Both the position numbers and the translations under genes were made by a program. Below the pieces are notes generated by a model. The model saw nothing but the letters and a program-made list of their open reading frames with translations. It searched no databases and was not told the DNA's origin. 64,000 bases of DNA, from NCBI RefSeq assembly GCF_004193775.1, contig NC_041021.1:8252651-8316650 (forward strand). Direction: 5' to 3'. Source of the DNA: Glycine soja. Lineage: Eukaryota > Streptophyta > Magnoliopsida > Fabales > Fabaceae. Of this stretch, positions 23,088-35,500 are shown piece by piece; within the stretch, counting starts at the first letter, position 1; every line of letters starts with the position of its first letter.

Positions 23088-25417
23088 GACAACTGTGAAG
23101 TAATCAATCACACTCATATTCATAGCTGTATTTGGTTATTTTTCCTTTGAGTCAATGAATATTCACTACTATAGCTTTTTAAATTTTCATATGATATGTG
23201 ACACTAAGGGATTTTAATTGCCATGACTATATGCAGTTGGGCAATTATTGCCACCATACAACTTTATTTGTGGCTAAGAGATTTTAATCGTTCAATTTTG
23301 ACTCTTGCACCATACAACTTTGTTGTGGTTGTTATATTCATGAAGTAATCTATATTCCTTACCTATTTTTTGACTGGGCTTTTGGTTTTCATATAAAATC
23401 ACCAAATCAATTTCACCATATAACAATTGCAATTCTCACCAACAAAATCATCAGCAAAGCAAATCATACAAAGCATAGATATGAATCACAGGCCAAAAAG
23501 GGTAGCAAACAAACCTTAGTATCTGCAAGATTACGTCAAGGAAGTCCAGCGAAGAGAATGATGACATGGCAAGAGGATATTGGCTCTAGAAGATTATCCT
23601 ACCTGCTATTTTGTAATTATGTTAGAATCAAAATCTTTTCTGTTATGCCCTGTATGCAAAATCAATAGGAATGTAAGAGACTAGGATAGCAAACACATTA
23701 CAAGGATAACAACTAGGATAGCAAACACATTATCACTAGGATAGCAAACACATTACAAGCCAAAAGATAAAATTTACCAACTTGTAAAACTAGAGTAGAT
23801 TTAATTCAGACCTCCTTGGAAGCAATGTAAGAGACTAAATACGTACCTCCAAATGGAAATCTGGTCAAAAGCTCTATTTCAACAACTCTTCTTGCATCAA
23901 TTAAGCCACTATATAAAAATTTCACAAGATTATAATAGAAAATATTTCAGTGTCAACTTTACAATTTTTTCTTTCATAGAAGTAGAAGCATGTATACATG
24001 ATAAAGATTGCAGCCCAAACAGACAATTTAGCACGTCACAAAGACAATAACTGATGACTGAAGAAGTTAATTATAACTATTAGCAGTGACAAGAAGAAAA
24101 CTGGTCAATCACATATTGAATACTGTAAATTTTAAATGACTGAAGAAGTTAATCATAACTATTAGCAGTGCAATAATTAGGGGGAATGGAAAGGAAAAGT
24201 GGGAGTGTTTTGATGGAAAACGACATTCTTCTTGTTGGTGACGACCCTAGGGAGTAAGTAGTCAATTCCTTGTAGTTCATAGCCCCTACTATTTTATCTT
24301 ATTCAGGTTTATTATCTTATTCTTGAACTTATAATTCCCTGTAGAGAATTTGTAAGCTGTGTCCAGAGCATAAAGATATTGTCATCTGCTGAGGTACAGA
24401 AAATGAGCTTGGATAGGGATTTAGGTCATGTTCCAGTCCCCAATCAAGCTTGTAGTGGAATAGATAACAACAATGCATGAAGGGGACAGTATGAGGATAA
24501 CTCGACAACCTCATTTAATCGATAAAGATGTCATTTTAGAGCAGTCAACTTGTATATTTTGAGACATGGAGGACTAACTTAACCCTTAAAATTTCTTGTT
24601 GGTGCTTCTATATATCACTAGTGGAAAGGAGACATATTCGTCACAACTTGTAAGAGATGCAGTTGACGGGGTAGTGTAGAAGAGGGTTGATACATGGCTG
24701 CATCCGGTTGAAAGTCAACATGTTTTTAATGGTAGAGAAGTTAGATCTCTAGATGTACCAAAACCAGATTCCTTTACTAAAATGATGTAGATTCTATCTT
24801 GGGATCTGCTTTTCTTGTGGCTACTATTGCATGCTCAGGAATCTTTTTTCTTTCATTTTGGTAAGGTACAACCATATAGGTCAGCTGGTGTATAATATAT
24901 ATGATTGTTATTATAAAGAAAACGCTTTACTTACAATTCTATAAATCTTGTGGTTGTTAAAGTTAGGTAACCAAGTAGTGACAGTAAGAATCAACAGTAC
25001 ATGCCAAATCTAGCTTTTGTACAAGTGCCCACGATGTTTCATGGTGGAAACTATGGAGAAGTTTATTATGGATGAAAGAAAATTCAGTTCTTTTTTCACC
25101 ATTTTGCAGTTTTGGGTATTATGTGCTTTAGCTTGCAATTAACTTCTAGCACTTCTAAATGATATCTTGAAGAGGAAACTTTGACACGGTTCACTAGCTC
25201 TAGTGTTGTCTTAAATAATGTTATTTGTGACTATATCCCTATGTGAGAAAATTAGGATATAATTTACTTATTATTATGCATAGAGATTTAAGGTGGTTCG
25301 AATTTATAAAAGTATTTAATCCTTGAAGACAATGGTCAACTATCAGTATTCTATAATACCATTGCAAATCACAACTTTCATTTATAGGCATCCATGGGTG
25401 CTAAACTTGTATAAAAA
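23087..25417. other. Interior of CACTA element 3, no gene recognised
   Basis: AT-rich DNA. A short direct repeat (ACTAGGATAGCAAACACATTA, two to three copies) lies at about 23680-23755, and CTGAAGAAGTTAAT with ATAACTATTAGCAGTG is repeated at about 24058 and 24138. No coding domain was found. Confidence 0.45.
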
Positions 25418-26115
25418 AACATTCCAAAGGAAGGGAGTTAGCTAGACCAGTAATCATAAGGTTTGCAACTGTTTTTCTCACTCTACAATGTATATCACAG
25501 CAAAAGAATGCTCTTCGATCTATGTTTGCTTTAGTAGTGGGCAACTGGTAGTCATGCTAGTAAAAATGAGGGCAAACTAGTGATGAGTGTTGTTTTGTGT
25601 GATTCTAGATTTTGGAAATTTATCCACTATTGCTTTAAGTGTATCACTCCAAACCTGTCATGCTATATATCTATGAAGCTGTGTATAAAGCTAAAGAACA
25701 AATAGCTGCAAATTTCAAGAATCAAGAGTCACGATATAAGAAAGTGTGGAAGATAATTGATACTCATTGGGATTTGTAATTACATAGCAATCTTCATGCT
25801 GCTTCATTCTATCTTAATCCCAAGTAATTTCAATTTGCTAAGGATTATAGCCTACAATTATTTAGAGATAACAAAAAATACTAATTTCTTATTTTATTTG
25901 GGTTCACTATGCCAAAAATTATTATCTGGATACTGAAGTTTTAATGGGTTTATATGAGACCATAGAAAAAATGATCCCGAATAGAAGGACTAGATTTCTA
26001 GTTCATCAACAACTTGATAGATTCAGGACAGCCAAGGGACTTTTTGGAATAAGCATGGCAATAGACACTAGGAACGAAGCAACCTGGTGAGATTTTAATT
26101 CTTTTTCATAATTTT
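25418..26115 (+). pseudogene. hAT-type transposase fragment
   Basis: The translation gives KELARPVIIRFATVFLTLQ, then QQKNALRSMFA, SVVLCDSRFWKFIHYCFKCIT, IYEAVYKAKEQIAANFKNQE, KVWKIIDTHWDL, HAASFYLNPK and GLFGISMAIDTRNEATW. This is the order in the central and C-terminal part of plant hAT-like (DUF659/RNase H-fold) transposases. Several stops and frame changes interrupt it, and neither the BED finger nor the hAT dimerisation tail is recognisable. It is a dead remnant inside CACTA element 3, either an old insertion or a captured fragment. Confidence 0.75.
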
Positions 26116-27307
26116 AGAGAGAAAATGACAACCAAGGTAGTATTTGTTTATGTTGGCTTTTGTTTTGAAAATGACAACCAAAGTCATGTGACAGTTCTGG
26201 AAACACCCAATTTCTTAATTTACAGGGCAAAATCTTGCATGGGCATCTAGTGGCGGAAAGTGCACATGTGAATGTGATACAATAACATGTCATTTGAAGT
26301 AATTGAATCCTTGAAAATAAAATAATAATTGTAAAATAATCAGATTTTAGGGATACAAAACTCTTAAAATAACATCATGGAAACATCAAACACATATGAA
26401 TGATAACTTCTTTTCAGCAACCAACATCATTAACTGATGAAAAGATTTGCAATGCTAGATCTAGATGGAATCAACTACTGAACTAGACCTTTGCAGTATG
26501 AAATGAATACTACACAGGAAACAATAAATAACAACCAAACAAATCATTCACTGCATTTCATCTCAAAGGGAAAAAAATTAGCCTCAATAAATCAATTACA
26601 ACATAAAAAATAAACATCGACATGTAAAAAGAATATAATTACCATGCTCTTTATACCATTTTGGAGTTAGTACCTTCTCAATTGCACCCACAAAGGTACG
26701 AAAGGATGGAAACCAGGCAACAGCTGCATGTTGGAAACTTTTTTCAGCAACAACTCCTTAAATAAACTTTGCAACAATTTGGAAAAAACTAAAATATGGA
26801 ACAAAGGAAACATAAAAATAAGTAGACCCACCTATGTACAATATATAAACACAAACAAAAAAATGAAATACTCCTAATGCAACGATTATACAGTGTACCT
26901 AGTTCGATTTGTTAGGGACTGAGATTTCAAAATGGAAAGGGTATATGCGATGGTAACAGGACCAGCAAGGTGGCACCTAAGCATACCTCCGCCATCAATG
27001 CAGGGGCTACCGCCGAAAATTTGGTTGGGTTTTTCACTAACGCCAAATGGACTTGCTTGGAATTTCATGCATGATTTTATAAAATTCATGTTTTTAAGCC
27101 CATTCTTGACCATGAAAACAAGAACTGATTCTGAAATCAATTTTCACCAATTTTTCATCATAACAAATCAGTCATGAGCCAAAACAAAGTTAGCTTTAAA
27201 TTCTCATGTATGAGTCTTTACATCAATATTCTATGTTGATAGGTCAGCTACAACACCAAAATTAAAAGGATAATTATATATGTATGTGTTCATATAATGA
27301 CCTTCAG
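26116..27307. other. Interior of CACTA element 3, nothing recognised
   Basis: AT-rich DNA. Overlapping short frames at 26886-27177 lie on both strands, but neither shows a known motif. Confidence 0.4.
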
Positions 27308-28366
27308 GTAGCTGAGCTTCTTGACACAAGGGAGCTTGTTGTAGTGGTTCGGGGAATCATTAAGAATGTGGGCACTCTTTCTGGGCCATTCTTGAAAATG
27401 GGTTGTATCTTAGGCCTCAGAGTCTCTCCTACTTACAGGTAATACTCACTTTGCTTTCATTAAATGGACATAAATTTGGAAATTGACTTTAAGCATAAGA
27501 TTGCAAACATGGTTTTAAATTGTGGTTCGCAACCGCAATTGCAGATGCAATATTATGATTTTTAAGGTTTCTATAAACTTAGACTAAAATAACTAAATGT
27601 TCATCAACAATTTTTCTTCATTGCTATTTGTAATACAACTACAAGTCTAACTTTAAAACGCTAATTCAAAGAACATTTTGGTATTTTTAGGAGAAAAAGG
27701 GTTGCACTAAGACTTGTGACCGCAACTGAAGAATGGATGGTGAGAAATGGAGTTGAGTATGCATTGTTAGCCACTGAAAATAACAATGATGCGTCTAAAA
27801 ACCTATTCACCATCAAATCCAACTATGTGAATCTCAGCTCACTTGTCATATTTGTCCAACCAACTAGTTCCCTTACAAAGAAAATTTCCATGGATATAAA
27901 AATAGACAAAGTGGACATAGATCTAGCAATTTCGTTGTACAAAAGAACCATGAGGACCAAAGATTTGTATCCATTGGACATGGATGTTATTCTGAAGGAG
28001 AAACTCAACTTAAGAACATGGGTATGCTACTACAAAGAAGAGGGATGACTCAACTTGTGGAGCAAAGTAAATAATGAAGATCTTATTAATAACAATGAAA
28101 CCTCAAGATCATGGGTCATATTTAGCATATGGAACATTTGTGAAGCTTATAAGCTTCAAGTTAGAAACTTCCAACTACTAAGGTTTCTTCTTACAACCTT
28201 AAATCATGCAAGAGAGAAAGTTTTCCCTTGTCTCAAAACATGGGTGAGTAGTAGTGACTCACTTTCTACACCTTTTGGGTTTCTCTTCATTTATGGAATC
28301 TATGGAGAGGGAGTAAACCTTGGACAGCTCATGGAATCCATGTGGAGATTCACATGTGACTTTACT
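27308..28366 (+). pseudogene. HOOKLESS1-like N-acetyltransferase gene fragment
   Basis: HLS1-like proteins are GNAT-fold acetyltransferases; HLS1 controls apical hook formation. Exon 1 (27308-27438) follows a TTCAG acceptor, reads LLDTRELVVVVRGIIKNVG and CILGLRVSPTYR, and ends at GTAATA. Exon 2 (27691-28366) continues WMVRNGVEYALLATENNN, NLFTIKSNYVNLSSLVIFVQ, LYPLDMDVILKEKLNL, RSWVIFSIWN, FGFLFIYGIYGEG and ends at GTAAGG. The acetyl-CoA loop, normally R-R-x-G-x-G after SPT/SHRR, reads RRKRVALRLV, so the loop glycines are lost. A TGA at 28046-28048 stops the frame. The first exon(s) and the C-terminal end are missing. It lies within CACTA element 3, so it is best read as a captured gene fragment. 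Confidence 0.85.
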
Positions 28367-28975
28367 GTAAGGGCCTTCTTTCTTTATTTTCTTTAGCAAA
28401 ATAATATTAAAATCTAGCTACAAATCAAATACACCTAAAATTGTTGTGTTTCTTAAATATATATTATGTATTGTAAACAGAAATATTACAAGGAAAAGTA
28501 TTCCTTAGTAATCCCAGAGCCTGGCTCCTCTAAAGAATGCAAAGAAGTTCTACGCACATTATTTAATAACATAACATAGTGGCAAAATGTCCATCACATA
28601 CTCTCATGTCTACGTCCTTATAAGGATCCTCAAACGGGAAATATCTGTTCCTACTACCTGACTAACTAACAATTCAGCCCCCTAGTTAACACTTTTTAAA
28701 ATGTAAAAGTTTCAGTCATATGATAATCAAATCGAGAGGAGAGTCTATACCTTTTGGAAGAAAAAATCCTTTGCTCAATGCAAGCCTTTTGTAACGAGCA
28801 ACCTGAGATAACATTACAGAATATTTACATACTCTTGAGCACATAAAGAATCAAAAGAACCACCATTTTGGCTTTGAACAAATCATTCATTGAAATTCAA
28901 GGAGACAAAGTCATCAATAGACAACACCAATAATCCAATTTCAATGAAAAATTAAATACATATGGAACTCAAAAC
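28367..28975. other. Interior of CACTA element 3 downstream of HLS1-like fragment
   Basis: A possible exon at about 28481-28577 (after GTAAACAG) reads YSLVIPEPGSSKECKEVL but matches nothing I know and does not continue the HLS1 family sequence. Confidence 0.3.
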
Positions 28976-29115
28976 CAACAATAGAAGCTGCTGAAGTTGT
29001 GAACAATAAGGCCAAACAACTTGAATAGGCACTATCCCAAAAAGCTATAGGATATGAAGCATGGAAACAAGAACTAGAGCATGAAAGAAAGGAGTACACA
29101 ACAACAGTGAAGGAA
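28976..29115 (+). other. Possible captured coiled-coil coding fragment
   Basis: One frame reads EAAEVVNNKAKQLE, a stop, then KAIGYEAWKQELEHERKEY, a charged coiled-coil-like stretch, followed by repeats of CACAAAGAG (29135-29168). I do not recognise a family. The coding-like composition differs from the AT-rich surroundings. Confidence 0.25.
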
Positions 29116-29534
29116 GAAAGTAGATGCAGAAGCACAAAGAACAAAGAGCACAAAGAGCACAAAGAGCATGTATGCAGAAGCACAAAGTTACAATGAAGAC
29201 ATGAAGCTTACCTCGAACCCAACAGTGACAATGCCGACGAGATTGGCAGTGAAATGTACCTCAGGTCATCACGACTTCCCTAATCCTTGCACCAGAAACC
29301 AAAAAAGGTCCTTAGCTTAACCACGAGTTCCAGAAACAAACCTAGTTATTCAATAGAACAACACAGGTAGACGAAACGTACCTAGGTAAGTTGGGGATGG
29401 ACAACAAAAAATGACCTGTCACGGTCTTCAGTGCAATGGAGAACAACAAGCTTCGATGTTAACAGTGCAATGGAGAAAAGAGAGCGAGAGGGTACACGGA
29501 GAAGAAGAGAGCGCGAGCAAAATAGGTCGCATCA

Positions 29535-29760
29535 AATATAATTTAAAATGTAACCGATGTTAACAAATTGATGTGAACTTTAACATCGGTTTTATTCAAC
29601 AAATCGATGTTAACGCCACTTCGTTAACATTGGTTTTCTTCAAAACCGATGTTAACAGATACACATTATTTATAATTATGCCACTGCGTTTATGTTAACA
29701 TCGTTTTTGTCAAAAACCGATGTTAATCCGCCGATGTTAAATCTGATTTTTCTAGTAGTG
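29535..29760. repeat. Right subterminal repeats of CACTA element 3
   Basis: About seven AACATCGGTTTT / AAAACCGATGTTAA motifs precede the TCTAGTAGTG terminus. They share the motif and alternation of the left end. Confidence 0.85.
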
Positions 29761-29764
29761 AGTA

Positions 29765-30005
29765 CGAAGGATGAACGCTCCTCAAACTCGAGAATGCATG
29801 GTTGTACATCCCTTCAACCTCCAAGATTGTGAGGAGGACGATTGTTTCTCAAACTTAACCTCTTTGTGATTATGCACTTGAGACTGTGGGGCTGTGCATC
29901 CCTTTAGCCTCTATGGCAATGTAGAGAATGACCATTTCTCAAACTTAGTCTCTTCGTATTTCAGCACTCGAGATTGCAAGGTTATGTAGTCCTTTAGCCT
30001 CCTCT
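29765..30005. repeat. Tandem repeat, about 95-bp unit, 2.5 copies
   Basis: Units share TTTCTCAAACTTA, CTCTTCGTATTTCAGCACT-type sequence, CGAGATTGCAAGGTT and ATCCCTTTAGCCTCC. The array abuts the target duplication of CACTA element 3 on its right side. Confidence 0.75.
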
Positions 30006-31311
30006 GTTGGTTGTTAGTCTCAACATAGCTCTTGATCAGTTTTCTTTTTCCATGGAGGCTTGGATCCTGACCATCATCCTAGTGTTGTCAGTTAAACATC
30101 CCATGTTGCCAAAATCTTAGTTGGTAAGCAACCTTAAATCGCTTACAATATGTGCCTAAAGATCTTGTAACCTTAATATCTTGTGATACGTGCCCGAGGA
30201 TCTTAGAGGAGTTGGGCCCCTAGATGTGATAGACCTTCACAGGAATATCACATTGGCCAGCTATGGTACAACTATCATAAATTATAATTTTTTGACACTT
30301 TTTTGGATGAATCGAGTATTCATCAATTGGTAGTCAATCACCAATTTCTTAAGATATCCAATTAAATGACTAACATATTCTAAACGTAGTTTCATATGCA
30401 CGAACATAAAATACTCCTGATCACATACTTAAAAAATAAAGTTATCTAACAGTAATATTAGATTATATTAATAATATTTTTGACAATTCCATATCACCTT
30501 AAACTAACTAAAAACATACCATTTTAATTTAAAAATTCTTATTATTTTTTATTCAGAAACTCACTTTAAAATTCCTAAATAAGTTAGAGACCTTCTAAAT
30601 AATTCAACCTAAAACCATATATCTTTAAATAAATAAAATATTTTATTATTATTTATTTTTGTGCCATAATTTGTTTAAATAACATTTATACAATATTAGT
30701 AGAAAAACAAAACATTACTCTCAACATGTTAATTTTTGAGAAATTTAAGTCAACTTTTTAATTTGACATATTTTATCTTAAACTTTTAAAAAATTTATAA
30801 ATTTTACCATCCCTTGTTTATACATTAATAAGCGTAAAAGTCAGAGCATAATTTGTCAATAAAATAAGAAAGTTAGGCATAAATTTTATCAAAAATAAAT
30901 GTAATTATATTAGGAATAAAATAACAAAAAATAAAATTTATAAATTTTTTAAAAGTTAAAAATAAAATACATCAAATTAGTTTATTAAGAGTTAAATTCA
31001 GAAAAATAAAAATAAAAATTAAAGATAAAAAGTACAATTAAACTTTTCATTTTTCAGACCCATTTTTCGATTATTTTTCTCTTCTATCTCAGTAAAAATC
31101 AAACGTTTCTTTCTTTACCCCGAACCCAAAAGACAAAAAGTAACTCACGGATATCAAGCATTGTGACTTGTGATTACTTTTTCTTCCATGTTATGTGCCA
31201 CTATTTTTAATAGTACCCCCCTTCCTCATTGGTTCTCTCTTTCACGCACACTCACTAACGCATTTTTTCTCTATCTCTCTCTATTCTTCACCCGAAACTC
31301 TCTATTTTCTC
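30006..31311. other. AT-rich upstream region of F-box/kelch gene
   Basis: Mostly AT-rich with no repeat I can name. The last 120 bp before the start codon are pyrimidine-rich (CTCTATCTCTCTCTATTC), as in many plant 5' leaders. No convincing TATA box position was fixed. Confidence 0.4.
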
Positions 31312-32583
31312 ATGGGTTCGGATAGAGAGAGAGAAAGCTGCAACTCTCGCCACTTCGCATGGCTCATGAAGTCATGCTTCCCCAACCCAAACGACGCCGT
31401 CGCGAAACTCGCGTCACCGCCGCAATCCCACCGTAACTCCCCTGTACCCGCAACCACCATATCCTCCCTCCCCGATGACATCGTTTTAGACTGCCTCTCC
31501 CGCGTGCCCACCTCCTCCCTCCCCGCCCTCTCCCTCGTCTGCCGCCGCTGGTCGCGCCTCCTCAGCTCCCCCGACTTCTCCGACCTCCGCCGCCACCGCC
31601 TCCTCCTCCGTCACACCGCCGTCGCCATCGCCGGCACCAATCTTGGCCTGTCCTCCGCCACGCTCCTCGACGGCGCGTGGCACCCCTCCCTCTTCGTCCC
31701 TTGCTACGACGCACACTCTCTAGATAATTTCCACTCCTTACTCGCCCACGCGCGCGCGTGCTCCGTCGGTCCGAGAATTTACCTCGTCGGAAGAAACAAC
31801 ACCTTGCTATACGACACGTGGACCGCTACGGTCTCCACCCGCGCATCCATGATCTTCCCGCGCAAAAAGTTCGCCCTCGCCGCCGTCGGTGGAAAAATCT
31901 ACGTTTCCGGCGGAAGTTCTGGAACCTCCGCTGTCGAAGAATATGATCCCGAGACTGACACGTGGAGCGTGGTTTGCAACGCGCCGAGGAAGAGGTATGG
32001 CTGCCTTGGAACATCTTTCCAAGGGGTATTCTATGTCATTGGCGGGTTGAGAATTGGCGCCACGGAACAGAATTTACCGAATTTGTTCCCACGTGCTTCT
32101 CGCGGAGTTGAGGCTCACGCAGCGTACGCCAGCTCGATGGATTTGTTCGACGTGGAGGCGCGCGTGTGGCTCCGGAGTCGGACCGTACCCGGTGGAGGCT
32201 GCGTGGTGGCGGCTTGTGCTGCGGTCGGGTGCGTGTATGTACTCACTAGCCATGCGGTGGAGCTTTCATTTTGGAGTTTTCACGCCCGACGAAAAAATCA
32301 CAACAATTATAATGGTAATGATAATTACAATAATAATGTGTTTGGAGAATGGTGTAGGATAAAGAGCCCGCCGCTACCGGCGCAAGTTAGAGTGGACAGT
32401 AGAATTAGGTTTAGTTGTGTGGGAATTGGGGATAAGGTGATTTTAATTCAAAGTTTGAATGAAGTGAGAGGAGTTAAAGAAGGGTTTGTTTTTGTTTATG
32501 ATTGCGTCGCCGAAGAGTGGGGGAGAGGGGTGGATTTGCCGGAGGTTTATCGACGCGCTGCCTATGTGGGTGTGGAATGCTAA
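31312..32583 (+). CDS. F-box/kelch-repeat protein
   Basis: A 423-residue intronless gene. F-box proteins are the substrate-recognition subunits of SCF ubiquitin ligases; kelch repeats usually bind the target. The F-box spans about residues 51-95 (ISSLPDDIVLDCLSRVPTSS, then LSLVCRRWSRLL). Two clear kelch repeats follow at about 184-230 (GGKIYVSGG, EEYDPETDTWSVV) and 231-290 (GVFYVIGG, MDLFDVEARVW), with weaker kelch-like sequence after 360. An Asn-rich tract at 329-342 is a likely loop. I chose the ATG at 31312 because family members begin near the conserved SCNSRHFxWLMKSCFPNP stretch (residues 9-26); an upstream in-frame ATG at 31195 would add 39 hydrophobic residues and lies in the pyrimidine-rich leader. 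It most resembles the Arabidopsis At5g26960 type; no function is assigned. The 5' two-thirds is much more GC-rich than its surroundings. It is the only intact host gene seen. Confidence 0.93.
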   Translation: MGSDRERESCNSRHFAWLMKSCFPNPNDAVAKLASPPQSHRNSPVPATTISSLPDDIVLDCLSRVPTSSLPALSLVCRRWSRLLSSPDFSDLRRHRLLLRHTAVAIAGTNLGLSSATLLDGAWHPSLFVPCYDAHSLDNFHSLLAHARACSVGPRIYLVGRNNTLLYDTWTATVSTRASMIFPRKKFALAAVGGKIYVSGGSSGTSAVEEYDPETDTWSVVCNAPRKRYGCLGTSFQGVFYVIGGLRIGATEQNLPNLFPRASRGVEAHAAYASSMDLFDVEARVWLRSRTVPGGGCVVAACAAVGCVYVLTSHAVELSFWSFHARRKNHNNYNGNDNYNNNVFGEWCRIKSPPLPAQVRVDSRIRFSCVGIGDKVILIQSLNEVRGVKEGFVFVYDCVAEEWGRGVDLPEVYRRAAYVGVEC

Positions 32584-35500
32584 ATTGCGCCGTTCATGTG
32601 GCATCATTGTAGTGTGACCAGCAGACAATGGTGCGTAAGGGATCATAGGATTGGGTGTACCTAAGGTTGTGGTCCCACGCATGAGTTGGGTTAGTCTTTG
32701 GGAATGAGCTATTGTGATTGGCTTGTTGTCTGAATTTTTATTCTTTTTATTGAAAGAATTAAAGAATCATTCACATTTATTGTTAATGAATGTATTATCA
32801 TTATGCTAGGAATCTTTAGTTTTTGTTTTTCTAGAGTTTGAAATATTTTTACTATCTTGACCACCTGCATCAGGAAGACTATTTTGATTCTAGTCAAGTC
32901 ATAGTCTTTTTGTGTTTTTATTTGCTGAAGTAGAAAATTCACAATTATCATGATTTCAAGGGATTTTAATTAATTTATAATTTTTTGTTCCAGGGTGAAA
33001 GCTAATTCGTTTGTTTGTTGTTTATAGTTTTCCTCTGATTTAGATATGTTCGATATTGTTATTTCCTTTAAGTAAGTTCTCCTAATCGTTATTAGGTAGT
33101 CCAATGCACCTAACTTTGAATTGCATATAATTTCAAGTTTCTGAATGTGATACAATAAAATAAAAGTAATTAAAATTTGGAGAAATTTCAGATTGCTTGA
33201 GTTTTGAAGGCTCAGATTTGTGTTGGTTTTTCAAATTCAAAAAAGAACAAAGATTAATCATGTTTAACTGACTTACAGCAGACAAGGATATATGGAAGAC
33301 CCAACACTTATCGAGCCTTTGCAACAATAATGCTTTCAGAGCAGAGTAAAATTCTATACCTAAAAAATTACTAGTATGGTTCAATTGGACTAAAGGCATA
33401 AAAGGCATGTGAGAACTACTGGAGCAGACCTAATTATTTGTCAAGTTGTTGTTTATCTCAACTGCGCTCAATGTGGATATTTGAAATCACTGACAATAGC
33501 CTTACAGCCTTTCACTTAATGTGACTATTGGTCACGTTTAGGATAGCATAAGTGTTTGGAAATACAAGCTTTTATGCACTTTATATTAAGAAAGAGATTA
33601 AGGATGCACATGGGGTTCATCTTATTGAATGGCATAAAATTTGGACGGGAGAGCTCTGTGCTCTGTGGGGTAGTTTAATTTTGGCTAAACTGGAATTTCT
33701 GTTCTTTTATTTTTTTTAATCCATAATTTTATTCATTATATTATTTAATTGAAAAATTTTGTTTTTAATTTTTAAAAAAATCTATAATTTTAGTCTCTTT
33801 AGTCAATTTTAGACGTAATTTTAGTTTTTTTTTAAATAAATTAATTTGTTAGTAATTAAATAATTTAAAAAATATTTGTCATGTTGATAAAAACAAATAC
33901 TTGTTAATCAATATTTACAGAATACATAGATCAACATTTAAAATTAGTCACAAAGATTAAAATTATATATATTTTTTAAAATAAGACACAAAATGCCTCA
34001 ATTGAAAAACAAAAGATTAAAATCGTAAATTTTTTAAAAGTGAAAGATAAAATATTTTAATTAAAAAATAGAAAGACTAAAATCATGTATTTGAGAAATA
34101 AGAAGATGAAAATTACATTTTAATCTTTATTTTTTTAATTAATAATGACTTTCATCTTGATGCTATTTTCAAAATTATTGAATACAATAGTAGTCCTAGA
34201 TATCTATTTAGGCCTAGGTTAAATTTAAGTTGTAGACTTCATTAAAGTAATACAGCCATAATATATGGCTGGTGACCAGGGTGTTAATAATAAAATAACA
34301 TTTAGACTCAGCAGAGTGATAGGAATAACAAGACATGTAAATATATCAAATGAAAAATTCAATCCATACACATTCCTAATGTTACTAATATGCATCTTGC
34401 GATGGCATAATCTATCTTGTCAACTGTTGCCCAAAAACAAAACACAGGAGAAGAGATTTAAAATTAGATGCACTCATCAAATTGTATAAAATCAATTCAT
34501 AATAAATATTCTTAAAAGAGGAAATTTTATATTTTTTAAATAATTCTTATCGGAAGTGATTATTAATCTTTATCATGAACATAAGTACATATGAAATAAA
34601 TATTCTCTTTTCAATAAAATTTATTATGGTTTCACCTTAATGACAAATCGCATCAACAATTTGAGCATACTATTTGCTCAACTTACCGCTGATTACAAAA
34701 TACACGACTTGAATGTCCAGAGCTTATACTTCAGAGTAATAAGGAAAGTATGGAGACTTTCCTCAAAACTTATCTTCAAACTAGCTCTCATTTTCTCATT
34801 TTTCATCACCAAAATACAGTTGGATACTTTTGCTGTACACCTAAATGCATAGCCAACCTATATATACATAGGGGAAAAAGCTTCTCATCACTAGATAAAA
34901 AAAGCCTCGCCCTTTTGACTTTTCAAGCCGAAAGTAGCTTTACTTTTTTCCTCCACACATATTAGGCTCTATTTCTTTAAGAGTTTAGCAGAATTAATTT
35001 TGGTAGAATTTTAATTTTGAATTTGTTTAACGTAATTAGAATGTGAATCCAAATTAATCTCAGTCATAGATTATTAGATTTTACATTAATCATATGCAAC
35101 AGTGTAAGAAACTGATTCTTGGTGTTTCCAAACGGACAGTGATCACAAACTGCATGAACCACAATTAACCAGTATCAACACACTACTGCAATTTAGAACC
35201 ATTTTTACTGTGTTTTTTGCTGCATTTTCTTCTATCTTATGGGGGGAAAGTGATCATTTGTTTGACGGCAAGAAGAAACTCCTCGTGCTACGAAATAGGC
35301 ATTTCTGTCATATTCAGAGACAGATCTGCCTCTATATTTGCAACTGCAACTTGAAAGTTAAGAAACTCCTCGCCCTAGAATTGCTGAAGTTTTGGGAATG
35401 AGATTTGTTTGGGAACTAGCAAAGGATCTTTGCCTCTTGAAAGTGGACACCATATAAGACGGCTTGGATGTCATTGCAGCATATTTTTATATATGTATAC

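Larger units (their letters stand above)
19991..29760. mobile_element. CACTA element 3, Tgm-like, 9.8 kb
   Basis: The left end is CACTATTAGAAAATAC at 19991 and the right end is the inverse of CACTACTAGAAAAATC, ending at 29760. AGT flanks both sides (19988-19990 and 29761-29763), a 3-bp target duplication. Both ends carry arrays of AACATCGGTTTT and AAAACCGATGTT. These are hallmarks of the soybean Tgm group of CACTA (En/Spm) elements. Inside are a decayed Ulp1-like protease gene, hAT-transposase remains and an HLS1-like acetyltransferase fragment. No TNPA or TNPD-type transposase was recognised, so it is probably non-autonomous. Confidence 0.9.

Noticed and set aside
22888..23123. Open frames on both strands over the GT repeat
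   Set aside because: They are translations of a (GT)n microsatellite (alternating Val/Cys or His/Thr), not proteins.
31195..31311. Upstream in-frame ATG of the F-box/kelch gene (39 extra residues)
   Set aside because: The extra residues are encoded by the pyrimidine-rich leader and have no counterpart in the family; the ATG at 31312 fits the conserved N-terminus.
31486..32022. Several antisense and out-of-frame open frames within the F-box/kelch gene
   Set aside because: They arise from the high GC content of the real gene on the plus strand; none has a recognisable domain.
35180..35200. CACTACTGCAATTTAG, resembling a CACTA left terminus
   Set aside because: No subterminal repeats follow and no matching right end with a 3-bp duplication was found.
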